The notes below the pieces were generated by a model that saw only the letters and a program-made list of their open reading frames with translations, was not told where the DNA came from and made no database searches. A stretch of DNA of 64,000 bases from Scylla paramamosain (lineage: Eukaryota; Arthropoda; Malacostraca; Decapoda; Portunidae): contig NC_087181.1 in the NCBI RefSeq assembly GCF_035594125.1, positions 5,824,427 through 5,888,426 on the forward strand. Direction: 5' to 3'. Of this stretch, positions 9,095 through 20,029 are shown piece by piece. How positions within the stretch are numbered: position 1 is the stretch's first letter; the number at the start of each line of letters is the position of its first letter. Both the position numbers and the translations under genes were made by a program.

Positions 9095-10865
9095 GTGAGA
9101 ATCGCGCTGAGCCTGTACCGGTCTGTGCGTGGTGCCTTTAGGGGCGTTATTTGGTTGTGGTGTCTTGTGGCACAGACCGGGCAAGGCACATCAGGCGGCA
9201 GCATGTATTGGAGGCGTGAATGACATAGTAGTCCCCTTCCAAATTTATCCAGGCCTCTCGGTGCCTGGCGGATAGTCTGGACAGACTCAGGGTGGTCAGG
9301 GCTTCATCATAGGTGGTGTAGGCAGGGACAAGGATGACCCTGCATGCCCTTTTCTGCACACTCTCCAGCTGGAGCTGTTGAGTGTGTGTAAGGGAGGAGG
9401 ACCATGCTGGGGAGGCATACATAAGTTTGGGGAGGATGAAGGTGAGGTACACTCCCCTTAACTCATCTGTCAGCTTCCCCAGTGACCTGAGTCTGCGCAG
9501 CATGACTGTGCAGCCTGTAGGTAGTGAATCTTAAGGTGCTGGCGACATGTTGCATCCAGGTCAGCTGGTCATCCACCATGACTCCAAGAAGTTTGGCACA
9601 TCGGACTACCTGGAGGGGGTAAGGGCCCACTGTGAGCTGGGGAGAGGGCACTGGTACAGAGGAGGTACAGAAATGCATCACCACAATTTTACTGTGGTTG
9701 ATGGTCATCCTGCTCTCCTCTGTCCATGCCTGTAGTCGCTCCAAAACTACTTGCAGTGGCGAGTAGTCCGGGTTCTTGTGGGAGACTGGGACACCCACGG
9801 TGCAGTTGTCCACATACATCCAGTGATAGAGGGTGTCAGTGAGGGCATTGTTGATTAGGAAGAGGAAGCATAGTGGACCCATCTTGGTCCTTTGGGGGAC
9901 CCCACATGTCAGCTGTTGGAAATTAGAGACAGAGCCCTGATAGCGAACGGCCTGACTCCTCCCTGTGAGGAAGTCGGCTAGCCACACTACCAGGTTAGGA
10001 GGGAGACCCAGACTTATTGCCGTGCTGATGACAACAGTGTGATCAACAAGATCAAAGGCTTTTTTGAAGTTCACAAAAGCAACAGCTAGAGAGGTTTCAC
10101 TTGTCAAGGTGGCTGTGAATGAATTCAAGGAAGGTGGTCATGTAATGGGAGGTGGAGGTGGCTTTAATATTTCCAAACTGTTTGATATCTACGGTATTAC
10201 AGATATTGGTGTAGGTCCAGTCATACACAAAATCTTCACAAATAAGGCTAGGAATGGGGGTGATAGAGACTGGCCTGAGGTCATTGAGTGACTGTGGACT
10301 GGAAGTTTTGGGGATGGGGCTGATGTAAGATGTCTTCCAGTCTGTGGGGCAAGAGTGCTGGGAGAGAGGCATTTATTATAGAGCATAGCAGTGTTGCTAG
10401 CTCTGTAGAAAACTCCATGTAAATTTTTATGGGAAGGTCAGTGGGTGTGGTGGATCTTGGTTTAAATTTAAGTATTCTCTTTAAAACATCCATCACCTGG
10501 ACAGTGGGGGGAGGGGAGGGAGCAGGAAGATAGGCAGGAAGCGGAGTGGTGTGGAGGGAAGGAAAGGTCTGACAGATAGCGGCAAAGTGATCATTAATCT
10601 CCAGAGCTGTGAGATTAGCAGGAAGGTGTGAGGTGCAAGGAAGAGATGAAGTGTGCTTTTGTAGGCCACACAAAGCTTTGATCCTAGCATACCACTGTGT
10701 GTTGTTGGCCAGCTTGAGATGATGTATCTTGTCCGGATAATAGCTTGCCTTGGCAGCCTTAATCTCCCTGATCATTCTGTTTCTTAGCTTTCTGTATAGG
10801 ACCGGGCAGGAGTGGAATGCCCAGGTCCGCTGACCTTTTAATGCGGAGTGCCATCCAGGGGGCAT
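9095..10865 (-). pseudogene. LINE D ORF2: reverse transcriptase with altered active site
   Basis: Three frames make up the protein. 10281-10865 holds the linker (FHSCPVLYRKLRNRMI, WYARIKALCGLQKHT) and the RT entry (LKRILKFKPRSTTPTDLPIK). 10097-10372 holds DWKTSYISPIPKTSSPQSLN and LRPVSITPIPSLICE. 9463-10128 holds the palm (AVAFVNFKKAFDLVDHTVV, CGVPQRTKMGPLCF, YHWMYVDNCTVG). A C-terminal frame at 9147-9503 holds LPKLMYASPAWSSSL and ESVQKRACRVIL. The YXDD catalytic box reads YVDN (codons GAC AAC), so the second Asp is lost, and GVPQG reads GVPQR. The frames are shifted relative to one another. No endonuclease is present, so the copy is 5'-truncated. Confidence 0.8.
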
Positions 10866-12821
10866 CAGACAGGTGCACTGTGATGCTCTTGGCTGGGAAC
10901 TAGTGGTGGAAGGCTTCTAAAGAAAAAGAAAGGGATGAATGATTGAGAATATTGGTTAACTTTTGCATTAGAGAGATGGACAGAATAGGGATGAGAGAAA
11001 GAAGAAAGTCTTGTGCAGTGAGGCTGTGGAAGGAGGGGATGCATGCAGTTAGCAAGAACAGAAGAGCAGTTAGCATGAAAATAGCGGTAGAAGATACCAA
11101 GAGATGCAATATTGCAGCGATGAAAAAGAGGCTGAAGACAGTTAGTTAGAGGAGAGTTGATAAGATGAAAAGCTTTTGATTCCACCCTGTCTAAAATAGC
11201 AGTATGAGTGCACCCTCCCCTCCCAGTATATGTAAAGCATACCCTGTACATGGGCAGATAAGACCCCTATACAGAGTTAGCAGCTTGGAGGAGGGAGGGG
11301 GAGAAAAACTGGCAGAGACGACTCAGAATGCCTAACTTATAAAAGCTGTTTTAGCTAGAGATGAGATGTGAAATCTCCAGTTTAGATTATAAGTAAAGGG
11401 CAGACTGAGGATGTTCAGTGTAGGAGAGGGGGACAGTTGGATGTCATTGAAGAAGAGGGATAGTTGTCTGGAAGGTTGTGTCCAGTTGATAGATGGAGGA
11501 ATTGAGTTTTTGAGGGATTGAACAATACTAAGTTTGCTCTGCCCCAATCAGAAATTTTGGAGAGATCAGAAGTTAGGGATTCTGTGGCTTCCCTGCTTGA
11601 ACTGTTTACTTCCTGAAGGGTTGGATGTCTATGAAAAAGACATAGAAAAGTGCAGCATGGTATCATCAGTGTAGGAGTGGATAGGACAACAAGTTTGGTT
11701 TAGAAGATCATTGATGAATAATAGGAAGAGAATGGGTGACAGGACAGAACCCTGAGGAACACCACCATTAATAAATTTAGAAGAACAGCAACCGTCTACC
11801 ATAACAGCAATAGAATGGTCAGAAAGGAAACTCCAGATGAAGTTACAGAAAGAAGGATAGAAACCGAAGGAGGGTAATTTGCAAAATCAAAACTTTGTGC
11901 CAGACTCTATCAAAAGCTTTTGATATGTCTAAAGCAACAGCAAAAGTTTCACCAAAATCTCTAAAAGAGGATGACCAAGACTCAGTAAGGAAAGCCAGAT
12001 CACCAGTAGAGTGGCCTTGGTGGAACCGATACTGGCAATCAGACAGAAGGTTGTGAAGTGATGTATGTTTAAGAATCTTCCTGTTGAGGATAGATTAAAA
12101 CCTTTAGATAGGCAGGAAATTAAAGCAATAGCAGAGTAGTTTGAGGGATTAGAACAGTCAACCTTTTTAGGAACAGGCTGAATGTAGGCAAACTTCCAAC
12201 AAGAAGGAAAGGTAGATGTTGATAGACAGAGTTGAAAGAATTTGACTTGGCAAGGTGCAGGGACTGAGGCACAGAGTTTCAGAGAACAATAAGAAGGATC
12301 CCATAAGGTCCATAAGCCTTCCAAGGGTTTAGGCCAGTGAGGGCATGGAAAACATCACTGTGAAGGATTTTAATTGGTAGCATGAAATAGTCAGAGGGTA
12401 GAGGAGAGGGAGGAAAAGCCCTGAATCATCCAAGTTAGAGTTTTTAGCAAAGGTTTGAGAGAAGAGTTCAGCTTTAGAAATAGATGAGATGGCAGTGGTA
12501 CCATCAGGTTGAAATAAAGGAGGGAAAGATGAAGAAGCTAAGTTATTGGAGATGTTCTTGGCTGGGTGCCAGAAGTCACGAGGAGAGTTAGATCTTGAAA
12601 GATTTTGACACTTACTATTAATGAAGGAGTTTTTGGCTAGTTGGAGGACAAAAAACCTGGCATGATACCAGGCAGAAATATAAAGCACATGAGATTAAGG
12701 TAATGGAAGGCTCAAGTACCCTTTGTGGGCACCTCTCATCATGTATAGCAGGAGAACAGGCTTTTCAAACCAAGGTTTGGAAAGTTTAGTTTGAGAGATA
12801 GAGTGAGGAATGTATGCCTCT

Positions 12822-12943
12822 ATGCCAGACACTGTCACCTCTGTTATGTGCTCTGCAAGCAGAGAAGGGTTTCTGATATGGAAACAGTAATCAGAGACTT
12901 GTCTGTGTGCTGAGTGCACAACAGAGGTGATAGTGTCTGGCAT
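12822..12943. repeat. Inverted 53-55 bp arms at the 5' junction of LINE A copy A2
   Basis: Arm 12822-12876 is normal LINE A linker sequence; arm 12891-12943 is an imperfect inverted copy of it, with a 14-base loop. The inverted arm abuts the host transposase sequence, so it was made during or after LINE insertion. Confidence 0.85.
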
Positions 12944-12949
12944 GGACTT

Positions 12950-14375
12950 GAGGCCTTTTGTGAAATTATATATAGTAGGCTGGTCACAATTCTCTAATTT
13001 ATTCATCAGCTTAGCCAACAAATTTTCCAAACAGTCTTGATTAAGCCTGTGGCCAAGAAGGTATTTCACTTTGTACCTCCGGACATCTTGCCACAGTGCC
13101 TGGAGTGATGCTGAGTTAATGAGTTACCCATTGATGCAGTGGATCCATACATGAGGTGGAGCACATACTTGAAGTAAATTTATATATGAAGTAATCTCCC
13201 TTATGAACTGAACATGGCAAGACTTTAAATTGATCCTCCTAAGAACATCCTTGAAATGATATGCAACAGAGCTTTTAAAACAATCAAACAATCTATCCAC
13301 CTTGTGTACAAAATTTGCTGTATGGACAACTGCCTGTGGCAGCAGGCCTGCAACTGAATGCATAGATGCCTGCTGCTACAGTATGACTCATTACCTGAGC
13401 AGCTAGATTGACCCTCATCTTTGAAAAGCCTTCTTCACATATATGTTTAGTAGTTAATTCTGGTGCAAGTATAATTTTCTGTTCATGATCTTTTCCAAAA
13501 AAATTTCTTATGTGGTCCCATGAAATGACAGCCCTCCCAATGTTAATATCATACTTAAGAAGAGTGTTCCTCAGGCTTTTCAACAGATGTAGGGAATCAT
13601 AAAAGAAATGTACCATCTCCCCATTGGCTTCAGAAGAAGGATATTCTCTAGTCATGCCAAGGCAGTGAAACAGGGACTGATGCATGCCTTCTTGGTCACA
13701 TACTGTGAACATCACTCTAAACCCTGTGTCCTGAATTTTTTAAATTGTTGTTTCATACAGTTCCCTTAATTTGGTGGTATTAATTCTTCCTGCATAAAAG
13801 AAATGTCCAAAAACCGTCTTCCATCTTTTTACCAACCCCTTAACCATAAACACAAGTGCATGGTTAGCCTGTTTCATATTTGTGCCATGCTCTCCAAAGT
13901 CCTTTCCAAAAATGATCTGACACCTTGTCAAAATGAAGAGATTCTTTTACACTCATTGCATCAAATGCATTGCCACAAAGAGTCCCTTTGGCAAGTCCCA
14001 TGCTCACATTTCTAGGGCTGCTAGAGATGGTTTACTCCAGCCAACATTTATGGAAATGTTTCATAACCATGAATGTAATGTTTAATGTTGAAAGTGATGG
14101 AAGTTTAAATATTGAAGAAAGAAATCTGTAAGTTTTAGGGCTGTGATAGTATGTTGCTAGATCAAATATCCTCTCTTGTTCACCATATATTCTTCCACTC
14201 TTACATGTAACACCACTCTCCTTTAAAAAAAGTCAACTATCTTGGGATCAAGGTACTCAGCAAATTTGGTAATTACCTGCTGAGGTGTTTTCTTGATGCC
14301 TCCCCAGAGTGATAACTTGCCTCCTCAGCTTCCTGACAGTGTTTTGCATAAGTTTTACTCTAGGAGTTCCTGAAA
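12950..14375 (-). pseudogene. P-element/THAP9-type transposase, main piece
   Basis: Reading leftward from about 14375: a basic coiled stretch (VKLMQNTVRKLRRQV); the block GRIYGEQERIFDLATYYHSP and TYRFLSSIFKLPSLSTL, typical of the P/THAP9 zipper-linker region; a FDAMSVKESLHFDK block (family FDEMS with an acidic catalytic residue; Glu is Ala here); KQANHALVFMVKGLVKRWK; CDQEGMHQSLFHCLGM; FFYDSLHLLKSLRNTLLKYD; LAPELTTKHI; KMRVNLAAQVMSHTVAAGI; VHKVDRLFDCFKSS; then the C-terminal HRLNQDCLENLLAKL and NCDQPTIYNF. The blocks fall in at least three frames (13740-13931, 13293-13715, 13124-13363 and the right part of 12695-13069), with stops between. No THAP zinc finger is seen to the right of 14375. LINE A copy A2 interrupts it at about 12950. 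Confidence 0.82.
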
Positions 14376-14384
14376 ATATTGACT

Positions 14385-14720
14385 GAGTGATGTGATATGG
14401 ATGGATAGAAATGGTTGGTCAGTCAGATGTAAAGTAGTGGAATGGATGAAAAGAAGTACATTGAGGTGGCTTGGACATGTTGAAAGAATGAAGCATGAAC
14501 AGCTTGTGAAGATGTATAGTAGTGAAGTGGAGGGCCATTACAAGATAGAAAGGACACTGAGATGGAAGTATAGAGTTATGGAGTACTTGTGTGAAAGGTG
14601 AAAGCAGAGCAGGAGACTTGAGCTGAGTACTGGGGAGTGTATGGATAAGGAGAGGTGGAGGCTTTTCTGTCGTGGCCACCCCTTTTTGGGGATACTGCTG
14701 GAGGAAGCAAGGAGTCAGAG
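14385..14720 (+). pseudogene. C-terminal tail of an unplaced LINE ORF2
   Basis: A 69-codon frame at 14392-14601 contains MKRSTLRWLGHVERM and VKMYSSEVEGHYK. This RLRWxGHVxRM motif is common after the RT of several arthropod LINE families. The next ~100 bases still read CMDKERWRLFCRGHPFLGIL in a shifted frame, matching the conserved ending of such proteins. No RT domain accompanies it, so the fragment is short. It abuts the N-terminal end of the P-type transposase, which runs the other way. Confidence 0.6.
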
Positions 14721-15929
14721 AGAAAAAGATAGATGAAATACACTGGCTATAATTTGTGGTAGAGGACAGAACTGTCATCCCCACTGATTTGTAAAGAAAA
14801 CAGTGTGGGGGGTAACTGTAAAGTTCTGAGTTATATTGAACAATTTAGTGTCAGAAAATCAGTGAAGATTTGATGTGAACAGCAATGGAAGTACAGTAGC
14901 AGTACTGTCAATTTATAACTTATGGCTTCAGGAAGACTTTGCTGGCTTGGTGTTTTGTGCCCCTTCACAGTCCAATAATGACGCACAATCTGTAAGAAAT
15001 TACACCTTAAGTCATTTAGTCACTCAAAGAGGACAAGCTAGAAGCACATCATATCATTAACCTCATAACTCCATCCTCAAAGATTATGTTTCACTTTTGC
15101 TCTTCCTGACCAGGGGGTTGTGTATCAAGTACGAATAGACATCACCAGAAGAACAATATTCTCTTGATTGCCTCATGGCAAAAGTTCCCAACATATTGTA
15201 CAGTGCCATTCTGTCCGATTACCTATTGTAGTACATATTATTACATGCAATATTGGCCATGATTTTTCCTAACACCATTGCTCATATCTGCTTTCTCCAC
15301 ATCACTATCAGTGTTTCACATCAGATGGACATATTCTGCACTTACACACATGCATGCACGTGTACACACACCACATGACAGCCATGGCAGCCACCCTTGA
15401 ATGATATGCAGAGGAACAGAGGAAGCTGGACGTCACACGGTTATGTCTGGTTTCATCAAGCTACCAGATGATGATTAGGAAAACAGAACCACCATTGAGT
15501 TCAAAAACATTGCTGCATCTCTAGAATATAAAATGGTCATAGTAGACTATGTACAAAGTATGAAAATAAATAAATAAATAAAAGTAAGTAAACATTTTCT
15601 TTCTATTTCTTTAACTCCCTATTATTCCTGTAATGTTGCTGGCACTGAATTATCAGTCATTGTCTAAGAATCAGCACATTTCATTATTTTATTAGTATAT
15701 GAAACATAACAGTACAAAAATATGCAGGTACTGATGAGTGACAATAAAGTAAAGCTTGCCCATGTAACAGTGGAGTGCAGGGAAACAAGGAGAGCAATGA
15801 TTTCGTTTGAACTCCTAATTCAATGATGTTCTTGATTAGCAGCAATGTCTCATGAACACCATGGTAGACTTGGTTTTCCTAAATATCATTATGGAAGCTT
15901 GATAATATCTACTGATATGAGCTGTGGCT
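14721..15929. other. No gene recognised; region beyond the Gypsy env end
   Basis: Mixed AT-rich sequence without a convincing frame. A short TAAA repeat lies near 15568-15585. The 3' untranslated part and any 3' LTR of the Gypsy element should begin here, but no stretch matching the sequence right of 21512 was found. Confidence 0.5.
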
Positions 15930-17329
15930 TCACCTTTCATCAAGGTGGAAGGTTGGGGTTGCACCCTGTATTTTTCTAGCATGGAACACTACAGTAAATG
16001 TCTCATAAAGATATTTAAGATAGGTAGTGATGTTAGTAGCTTTCACATGACATGCATAATGATCGACAACTGTGTTGTATGTTGTACCATTTGAGCAAAC
16101 AATTGCAAGAGGAACAGCCATAGGGAAAAAGAAATAATTATAGTCATGGAATGGACATTGAAACAGATTTCAGAATGACATGTTTGTAGGGGCAACGCAT
16201 TGTCTGCATTATTGTGAGTATGACTTTGCAAATGTTTCCCATGATGGGGCGAAAAATAACAAGAATAGTATCAGTGATAGAAATTTAAGTATGGTGACAC
16301 ACAGCCATCTAAAGATTCCCTCGAGGTAGTGGCATACGCTGAAAAATCTGCAACCAGAACCAGAGTAGGAGGCAATTCAAGCAGCATGACAGAGCCATTA
16401 ACAGAAAATGGGAAAAGCATAATTTCTTAAGCAAGGAAATGGTCTGAGGACTGAAAAGGGGCATAAATGACAACAACAAGTGTGAGAACTGACTCTGATG
16501 CAGGGTAGTAGTACTCAATGCTGTCGTCCTCAAACAATGGTTTTAACTTGTAAGTATTTCTTCCCATATCAAGTGTCATAAGTAGGTCAGCCAATGGGAA
16601 AAGAGAAGCATTTATGTGGCCCATGCTTGCATCAATGAGATTCTGAATTAGGATAGTATTATAGGAAAGAACTGAAACCATAGAAGCTTACAAAATTTCA
16701 ATTGACTGATTGAAATCTGTTAGAACATCCATGTGGACTAACATCCCATTCAACACAGTGTGGAGAGTGTTAGCATGTTGTAGGAGATCTTTTACATTAG
16801 CCTGGGGAGTAGCAATATGTTTACTATGCAGATTATTAACCCGCCTGTTAGCAGAATCAACATTTACCAGACAATGGTAGCATTCATGCAAATCCTGCAC
16901 ATCTTCATCCATAGCTGTTCCAGAGAGTGTCTGAGAAAGCTTCCCAAAAGCGTTTAATAGCCCATGTTTAGAATGGGCCTGCACTGAGTGTTTGCCATAG
17001 TCATGCATAGCGGTAGCAGGTTGGTCAGAGAGGAAAGTCAGTTTAGATTTCAGGAGATGTAAAATAGTTTGAGCATGAAGATAGGATGATGTGTGTGATT
17101 GATGAATTAGTTCCTTATTTACTCGCTGAACTTTAGCAGCCAAATTTGTAACAATTTCTGTCAGGTCATCATGTAGTGAATGAAGGCAGGAGTAGGAGTA
17201 TCGAACGAACAACACATTCTCCACTAGGGTGCCCGATCCCAGGGGCGCAGTAAGCATACCTGGTTTCAAATGCATTGGCATGTCTAATATGGCACCTAAC
17301 ACAGCCAAAACTAGCAGGAAAATCATCAT
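15930..17329 (-). pseudogene. env: Env-like glycoprotein gene of the Gypsy element (broken)
   Basis: The first frame (16688-17329, 213 codons) starts with a hydrophobic leader (MMIFLLVLAVLGA) and includes GLLNAFGKLSQTLSGTAMDE, which resembles the fusion-peptide region of Gypsy env and baculovirus F-type proteins; the furin-type basic site expected just before it is not intact. It then has a His- and Leu-rich helical stretch. After a stop, 16427-16681 continues the ectodomain (LIDASMGHINASLFPLADLL, YYYPASESV). Further pieces lie near 16040-16420 and 15930-16121 (NGTTYNTVVDHYACHVK) in other frames. Its start is about 70 bases beyond the integrase stop. Family assignment is from gene order plus the fusion-like motif. 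It is a decayed copy and encodes no complete protein. Confidence 0.72.
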
Positions 17330-17396
17330 TGCTGAAAAAAAAAAAGGTGTAATTTTAGGGTTGTGGTCAGAGATTCTAATTATGGAATGAGTAGAA

Positions 17397-18176
17397 CTAA
17401 GTGAAGGTGACAGGGAGGGAGTTACTTGGTTCGTACTTGTGTTTATCCAATACTGGATCAGAAGCCTTAGTTTTCTTTAACCTATTGCTGTGAATCATCT
17501 CTACAGTATTCAAGTAAAGACCTAAGACTTCATATTTGTTGCCATTTCCCTCCAGGACAATTAAATGTGGACCCATGAACTTAGGAGACAATCTGGATTT
17601 CCTCAGGGGTGCTTGAATCATCACTGTATCACCTAGTTTTAAAGTGACAGGAGTTGCATGCTTGATTCATCATTTCAGTTCTTGAGGCTTGCAACTTTTC
17701 CCTCTCCTTTTTGTGTATGTCAGTGAAAACTCTCAGATGTTGGGAAGTGTAGTCGTTTACATTATAGACAGGCTTTGAAGGGCCTGCAAATAAATTGAAA
17801 TAAATTGAAGGGCCAGAACTACAAAATGAGTGAAGTGATCTGCACACAATGAAAGATACTGAGAGCCTTGATGACTCCTTGGAAGCTGCAGTAGGTCTAC
17901 TGCAACTACATCCCATGCTTGTTCAGGTGGTGGGTATCCTAGCATAGGCACTGGGCCAGAAATAACTCTTTAATGCTTAGCTTAGCAGATAATGCAATGG
18001 GCAACATAATCCAATATATTTACCCTCATCGGAGGCCAATAATATGCATAATGGACGGCAGCCAAGGATGTCCAGCTGTAGGTTGGTTGTGCACAAGTTG
18101 TTGAACTACTGGAACAAAATCTTCTGGAATGACCAAAAGATCTTTGCATCCATCCCCTTTTTACCTTCATCTGCAT
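17397..18176 (-). pseudogene. pol: Gypsy integrase, core partly deleted
   Basis: The N-terminal zinc-binding region is visible as QPTYSWTSL / HNQPTAGHPW with YYWPPMRVNILDYVAHCIIC, the last giving the CXXC half of the HHCC finger. The core begins AWDVVAVDLLQL (first catalytic Asp) and LCADHFTHFVVLA (second Asp region). The sequence then jumps, so the segment with the catalytic Glu is missing. The C-terminal domain follows: KPVYNVNDYTSQHLRVF, then VMIQAPLRKSRLSPKF and GPHLIVLEGNGNKYEVLG. Frames at 17982-18176, 17757-17951, 17629-17916 and 17397-17624 alternate, so several indels are present. It ends at TAG 17397-17399, just before env. Confidence 0.82.
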
Positions 18177-18281
18177 AAGATATTGCCTGATGATAAAAAG
18201 AACAGTGGGAAAGGTAGCTGTAAGGAGGGCAAGGTGGAAAGATCACTTGCTTCCAGAGCATAAATTACTTTTCTCCATACC

Positions 18282-19260
18282 TCACGTTGATGCTGTTTCA
18301 TGCCTAAGTTCTTGAGGGGAAATGTTTTGCATCAGTGATGTTTGCGAGATGACACCCACCGGAATATTTTGTGACAGGGCATCTGCCACCACATTCACAT
18401 GTCCTGGGAAATATGTGAATTGAGGAGAATATCCTTGGATTGTCAGATACCAACACGCAAGCCTCCTGTTGAGATTTCTTCCCTTGAAAAGATTAGCGAT
18501 AGTGACGTCCATGAAGACTGTAATTGTGTGTTCCAGTATTAGATCACAGAAGTGAATAAGTGCCCAGACAACAGCTAGAGGTTCCTGATGTGTGACAGAG
18601 TAATTTGCTTCTGCTAGGTTAAGAACTCTACTCACATAGGCAATCACACAATTTTTACCTCGATTGGTCTTTTGCATCAATACTGCATTGATCCCTAGAG
18701 AAGAAGCATATTTGTAGAGTTCAAAATGCAGTGAAAACTCCGGGAATGCTAGAACTGGAGCTTGGGTGAGAGCTGTTTTCAACTCCTGAAAGCTGTGCTC
18801 TTGTGCTCCACGCCATTAAAAGGAAACATCTTTTTGAGTAGCTGATTGAGTGAGGATGCAAGTTTAGCAATATCCTTAATGAATGGTCAGTAGTAACCTG
18901 CTAATCCAAGGAATGATAGTACATTTTAGGTAGACTTTGGTTGTTGAAAGTGTTTAACTGCTGATACTTTATTGTCTATTGTGTGAATGCCTTCACAATA
19001 AACAATGTGTCCCAAAAAGGTGATCTGGGACTTTAATAACTCACATTTTGACAATTTTACCTGAAGGCCAACTTCCTGCAGTCAGTGTAAAACTGAATGC
19101 AAAGTCTGAAGGTTTGATGCAACTGATTTACTATTAATGATTAAGTCATCCAGGTAGGCATATACGGAATTCCCTAACATACTTGCAAACAACGTATTAA
19201 TCATCTTTGATTTGAGACCAAACGGCATGTGCAACCACTGGTTGCGCACGTCACATTACC
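18282..19260 (-). pseudogene. pol: Gypsy reverse transcriptase (C-terminal half) and RNase H
   Basis: RT starts abruptly at HMPFGLKSKMINTLFASML and carries the YLDD catalytic box at 19145-19156 (VYAYLDDLIINS), then CELLKSQITFLGHIV and FLGLAGYY. The finger and early palm blocks (first catalytic Asp, LDLxxxY) are missing because protease sequence is joined directly to this point. RNase H follows in an open frame of 166 codons (18282-18782): APVLAFPEFSLHFELYKYAS, CVIAYVSRVLNLAEANYSVT and FPGHVNVVADALSQN. The usual first RNase H Asp in TDAS is a Tyr here (YKYAS), which would abolish activity. An indel and stops separate RT from RNase H near 18790-18990. Confidence 0.85.
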
Positions 19261-19261
19261 T

Positions 19262-19942
19262 TCACAAACAGTGGAAAGAGTGTACTTCAATGTGAGGCAC
19301 TGAAGTTTGCTGGGACCTGTGAAACATGTCACTATTGATTGGCACATCAGGAACCTTAATGGAAATGTGCATTGCTACATGATCTGGAATGTCATGGTTA
19401 CCCACAACAGTGACTTTAACACATTTCCAATTTACATTTGGATTGAAGGTAGTAGGAGATACATGAACAGAGGGAAGTACACGTGAGATACTCTTGTTAT
19501 TCTTCCTGGAATTACTTTTGTCTTTGTGCCAGAGTGATTTGTCATTTTGGGTAGCTAAAGGCTCATTTATCACCTGAAGTGTTTCCCCTTGAAGTATGAC
19601 TGAATTGTTATCAAGAAGAATGCCAGTGTGGCTGGATTTCATGTCCATTAACCCCAATAGTCCATCAGCAGGAAGTTGATAGTTGGATGCAACATAGAAA
19701 TCCATTCACTTGACTGGAATTCCCTTTTTCATTTGTATGGGTAAAGTAACCATCCCTAAAATCTTTAAGGTTGAACCAGTTACTCCCTGTAAGTTCAATT
19801 TGCTCTGGCGTAATGACCACTGACCACCATGAACATTCCACTTAATAGCCTTAAATGATTCCTCTGAGAGGACATTCACAGTAGCACCAGTGTCCACAGC
19901 CAGTGAAAGCCCACAGGACCCTACCTTAGTAGGCAAAGCCAT
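19262..19942 (-). pseudogene. pol: Gypsy aspartic protease region
   Basis: The frame 19706-19942 contains SLAVDTGATVNVLSEESF, the retropepsin active-site motif DTGA, followed by LQGVTGSTLKILG and a stop at 19706-19708. The same protein continues in 19262-19705 (FYVASNYQLPADGLLGLMDM, HTGILLDNNSVILQGETL), the second retropepsin half and linker. The frame ends at 19262, where RT sequence abuts in mid-domain, marking the deletion junction. Confidence 0.8.
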
Positions 19943-20029
19943 GATGTGTGTTTAATCACAGGCAGCCACAAGACTATTGTAAATGGTTAGATCCTTAGTG
20001 CCTGTGGATCCACTCTTCTTGTTTGTTTG

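Larger units (their letters stand above)
7887..10918 (-). mobile_element. LINE D copy inserted in LINE A, with (TTA)n 3' tail
   Basis: Reading leftward, the coding part runs 10865 to about 9095, followed by a 3' untranslated region with AATAAA near 9075. After the piggyBac-like insertion it continues as the TTTTCAGTTTGTGAACTG leader of the tail and ends in (TTA)n at 7887-7905. Its two sides are the two halves of LINE A copy A2. The microsatellite-type tail instead of poly(A) distinguishes this family from LINE A. Confidence 0.82.
7681..12943 (-). mobile_element. LINE A copy A2 (7681-7886 and 10919-12943), itself split by LINE D
   Basis: The 3' end with an A-rich tail (AAAAAATAAATAAATAA on the minus strand) is at about 7681-7695. 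Sequence runs to 7886, stops at the gttTACCAGAGAAA point of the LINE A C-terminal domain, and resumes at about 10919 at exactly the next bases (AGAAAGGGATGAATG). An AGAAA stretch is present on both sides and may be the target-site duplication of LINE D. The right part decodes the C-terminal domain, RT (GGVPQGSVLSPILF, HSYTDDTMLHF: YTDD in place of YADD), LNSRKAYG-type blocks near 12310, and the endonuclease-RT linker (FHIRNPSLLAEHITEV, EAYIPHS). Multiple frameshifts are present. It inserts in the P-type transposase at about 12950, through a 53-base inverted segment. Confidence 0.85.
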
